Source of the DNA: Oryzias latipes | Taxonomy: Eukaryota; Chordata; Actinopteri; Beloniformes; Adrianichthyidae | Direction of reading: 5' to 3' | Length of the DNA: 64,000 nt | Assembly: GCF_002234675.1 (NCBI RefSeq) | Contig: NC_019881.2 | Coordinates: 15,423,825-15,487,824, forward strand | Part shown: piece by piece, positions 54,113-64,000 of the stretch | How the letters are laid out: every line of letters begins with the position of its first letter | Position numbering within the stretch: the stretch's first letter is position 1 | The notes under the pieces: model-generated | Seen by the model: only the letters and a program-made list of their open reading frames with translations | Databases searched by the model: none | What the model was told of the DNA's origin: nothing | Translations under genes and position numbers: made by a program

Positions 54113-56625
54113 TTTATTTTTAAAAACCATACACATTACTCGACAAGTTTCAAATGTAAATCCAATCACGATATCCATTTAAAATGCTAGAGATAAACAG
54201 ACATGGATTAATTTTATTTCCAAATGTTAAAAGATAAAAAAATAATCCATAAAACAGATGGAAAAACATTCATTCCCATTACAGGAAGAAGCTACAGAAC
54301 AAACTCCTCATATGGAAACCTGTCATTGATTCAATTGTCTCACTCTGTAGGCTGTTTTGTCACCTGTAAAACAAGGAAAACAAACTGAAAAAGTTATGAC
54401 TGAGCATTTTCACTGCTTCCTCTGAACGTGGCCCTTCGGGTGAGGCTGCAGGGGGGTTTACAGCCAGCAGCCTCAGGTCGTGGCGGGCCAGCACCTTCTT
54501 AAATTTCAGTGTCAATATGCAGACTAAAAGAGGCCTGTTGTTTCGCATCATTTGCACCCTGAGATAAATATTCCAGAACAAAACACATTTTAGTGGCCAA
54601 AACCCTCCCTCATATCCTAAATAGTTCAAACTGCTTATGTACGTCGTCAAAAAAGTACAAAGTTATAATTTTAAGATTTGTATCAAAATTCTTTTTTTTT
54701 CTCCCAGGAGACATTACGAAATAAAGTACCCTGTGCAGATAGATACCAGTGTATGCCTAGTCTTTATTTGTGAAAAATGCAAGTGTCCAATCCTTTAGTG
54801 TTTTCCAGTACATCAGATTTCAAAAGTATATCACAAACCAAATGCAGAGACATTTATTGTGAAAGGGCTCTTGTGGACAGGCTTTAAAAAATAAAAGTCC
54901 CTCTCTTCTGGGTTTTTGGATGTTCAAAAACGGCAACAAACCAGAACTTTAAAGTGTGTCAAACTTTTTGTTAAAGCCACAAATCAAAGGTGAAAATATA
55001 AAAACACTTCAGTTGTATTTTCCCAAAAACAATGTTTTGCTACCTAAATACAAAGTCAGAAATAAGGAGGTTGGGTTGTTTTTTTTTTTTTGTAGATTTC
55101 TTTAAATAAATTAGGTTTAATGGTTAGTTAAAACAAACAAAAAAAGACTAGATCCATATTTACCAAGCATCTGAAGGAGAGTTGACTTCTAACCCAACCA
55201 AAATGTTGTAAATAAAGCGGTTTGGTCCTGTTTTCACCTGTAGAATCAAGCGCCATTCATCTGCGAGGAGCTTTTGGAAGGTGAATACAGGAATTGCAAG
55301 AATCTAAATCACTGTTGTTGCCAAGGCACATTCATGTTTAGTCTTTATGAACATCTTGCGGGGAAATCAATCAGCAGAAGTGGCTCAAAAGCTGGTTTAA
55401 ACAAGCTGGTTTAAACAAAAAATAAATAAACAAAAAAAAGGATTTGCATCCTTCAAATCAGATCACAGAAGGTCCATACTTGTAAGCTCTGCAAATCTTA
55501 AATAACCTTTCACTGATAAAAGCAGAATTCACAAGAACCTCACGTCTGCGTTTTGCTTCCCCACAAGCTTTCAAGCTCAAGATGCTTGTTAAATACAGGC
55601 CAGATATTTCCCAAACTCCCTTTTAAATCACCTTTTTAACATGTGGAAATTGTTGGACACGACATAAATAATAGAGAATCCAGAACTCCAGAAGGTTTCT
55701 CTGAAGATGAAAATATCAAAGGAAGAAGTAACTATTTATAGCAATGTTGGTGAACAGAGGCCTTTGGTGGCTTTCCTGTCCCGTCTCCTGTGAAAACACC
55801 TCGTCCCGTGGACCTCTCTTCTATACTAGCCTTAGTGTTTCTGTTTGGCTAGAAGGTTCTATATTTTATCTACAAATATTTAACAAATAAAACTTGCAGG
55901 CAAAAATAGTTAAGTTTCAATAGAAACACCCTTTTTTCCTGAAAATACAGCAGTATCTGAAAGAATCCTCTCATTTTTCTCCGTCTCAGTTTTCTGCATT
56001 ATACATCAGGAAGCTCTTCTGCCTACCAACAGAAAAAAAAAAAAAAAAAAAAGTATCTACAAACTTTGTAAACAGACCTGCTTTTTTCCAAAAAACATAA
56101 ATAATTCAAAATATTAACAGCCGGTGGAGCAGATATAAAGTTTTGAATGAGCAAGGGCCAAAGAGATAAATATACAACACCATTTAGATAAAAGAGAAGC
56201 TAAAGGTTCTTTCATAAACGTACAGACGATCTTCGAGCCAGGAGGAGCATCTCCCCTTCTCAATTTAAATAGTAGCAATAATAATAGAATAAAAACAGGT
56301 CACTTTCAATCCAAGTTTATCATCACCCCCTGTTGCCCAGAAAAACAAGTGTTACCAAGGAGGGGAGGGGTGAAGACAGTCCTCGTGTTGCAGCAGGGTA
56401 CTGAGAACAAAAAAACAAAAAAGAGGACCAAAGAATCCACACCAAGCCGTACATTCCTCTGAATGTTTAATTTTCTTTCATTCCAGCCTACGCCAAGCTC
56501 ACAGAAGACTCCGCTCTCAGTCTGAGCCCTTCGTCTCTTCTCCAAGTGTTGGTTTGTCGAGTCTGAGCTGAGCTCCTTGGTGTTGTGGGTAGAAAAGAGG
56601 TGCAGACGCCTGGAGCTGGGTTGGA
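54113..56625 (-). other. Probable long 3' UTR of the Ca2+-ATPase gene
   Basis: AT-rich noncoding sequence follows the stop at 56626. AATAAA-complement hexamers (TTTATT on +) occur at 54763, 54213 and 54113. Long 3' UTRs are usual in this gene family. The region 54360-54560 is more GC-rich and has acceptor- and donor-like edges on the minus strand (about 54559 and 54366), but the encoded peptide is not one I recognise. Confidence 0.4.
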
Positions 56626-63650
<7,025 letters not shown>

Positions 63651-64000
63651 CTGACAAAAAAATACAAGGGAGAACCAAAAAGGCTGTAATCTCGCATGTC
63701 TTAAAATTAGTGGTAAAGAAAACCCATTAAGAAATCAAATAAATATAAAAATGTTATTTTTAGCACTTTACAAAAATGTAAATGAGTCTTCAAGGCAGGT
63801 TCTGAAATCGAAATGCAGTTTTTTCAGTACCAAGCCCCGAGTCCAGAACGTCTGACCGGCACAAACCAGCAGAAAACCAAGGTAAATAATTGATAATCCT
63901 ACAAAGCAATTTGATTTTTTTCCTCTTACAGTTTCCTTGTCTTTTATAGAAACACTTTAAAGCTTAAATAAAACAAAAAAAAGAACACTTTTATTGTATT

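Overview
The window is vertebrate nuclear DNA and almost certainly comes from a teleost fish. All genes are intron-split with GT..AG junctions, introns are short and AT-rich, and several families of small fish-type DNA transposons are scattered through it. I rebuilt the coding exons by hand, checking reading-frame phase at every junction. Family names come from recognised protein sequence, not from a database search.

Layout, left to right. (1) 709-32405, + strand: the 3' part of a collagen VII-type gene (col7a1 or its fish paralogue). I resolved 59 coding exons, about 1,350 residues: the end of the first Gly-X-Y helix (709-6300), a very large non-collagenous hinge (6380-16549, 16 exons, 522 residues), a second helix of 445 residues (17663-27624), and a C-terminal domain ending in a canonical Kunitz domain (32182-32405). 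The 5' part of the gene lies left of the window. (2) 37647-38117, +: a urocortin-3-type neuropeptide precursor in one coding exon. (3) 40466-48975, +: complete copg2 (COPI coat gamma-2 subunit), 24 coding exons, 873 residues. (4) 52715-49424, -: complete mest (alpha/beta hydrolase), 11 coding exons, 326 residues, tail-to-tail with copg2. The copg2 poly(A) signal lies inside the last coding exon of mest. (5) 63650-56626, -: the C-terminal half of a plasma-membrane Ca2+-ATPase of ATP2B1 type, running off the right edge, with the regulatory splice-C exon conserved.

The collagen-urocortin neighbour pair and the convergent copg2-mest pair are both also found in mammals (COL7A1-UCN2 and COPG2-MEST), which supports the assignments. 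The genes are not one pathway: extracellular anchoring collagen, secreted hormone, Golgi coat protein, ER hydrolase and calcium pump.

The most unusual feature is the collagen hinge. Human collagen VII has a hinge of about 39 residues. Here the homologous start is followed by hundreds of residues of basic, acidic, Ser/Thr/Pro-rich and ER-rich sequence. It includes two furin-type RXKR motifs, a possible single-alpha-helix rod of about 65 residues, and a potential alternative terminal exon with an in-frame stop.

Repeats include 11 copies of one short inverted-repeat element, a pair of piggyBac-like MITEs, a hAT-like MITE with a perfect 8-bp target duplication, Tc1-like remnants, and a perfect 30-bp hairpin.
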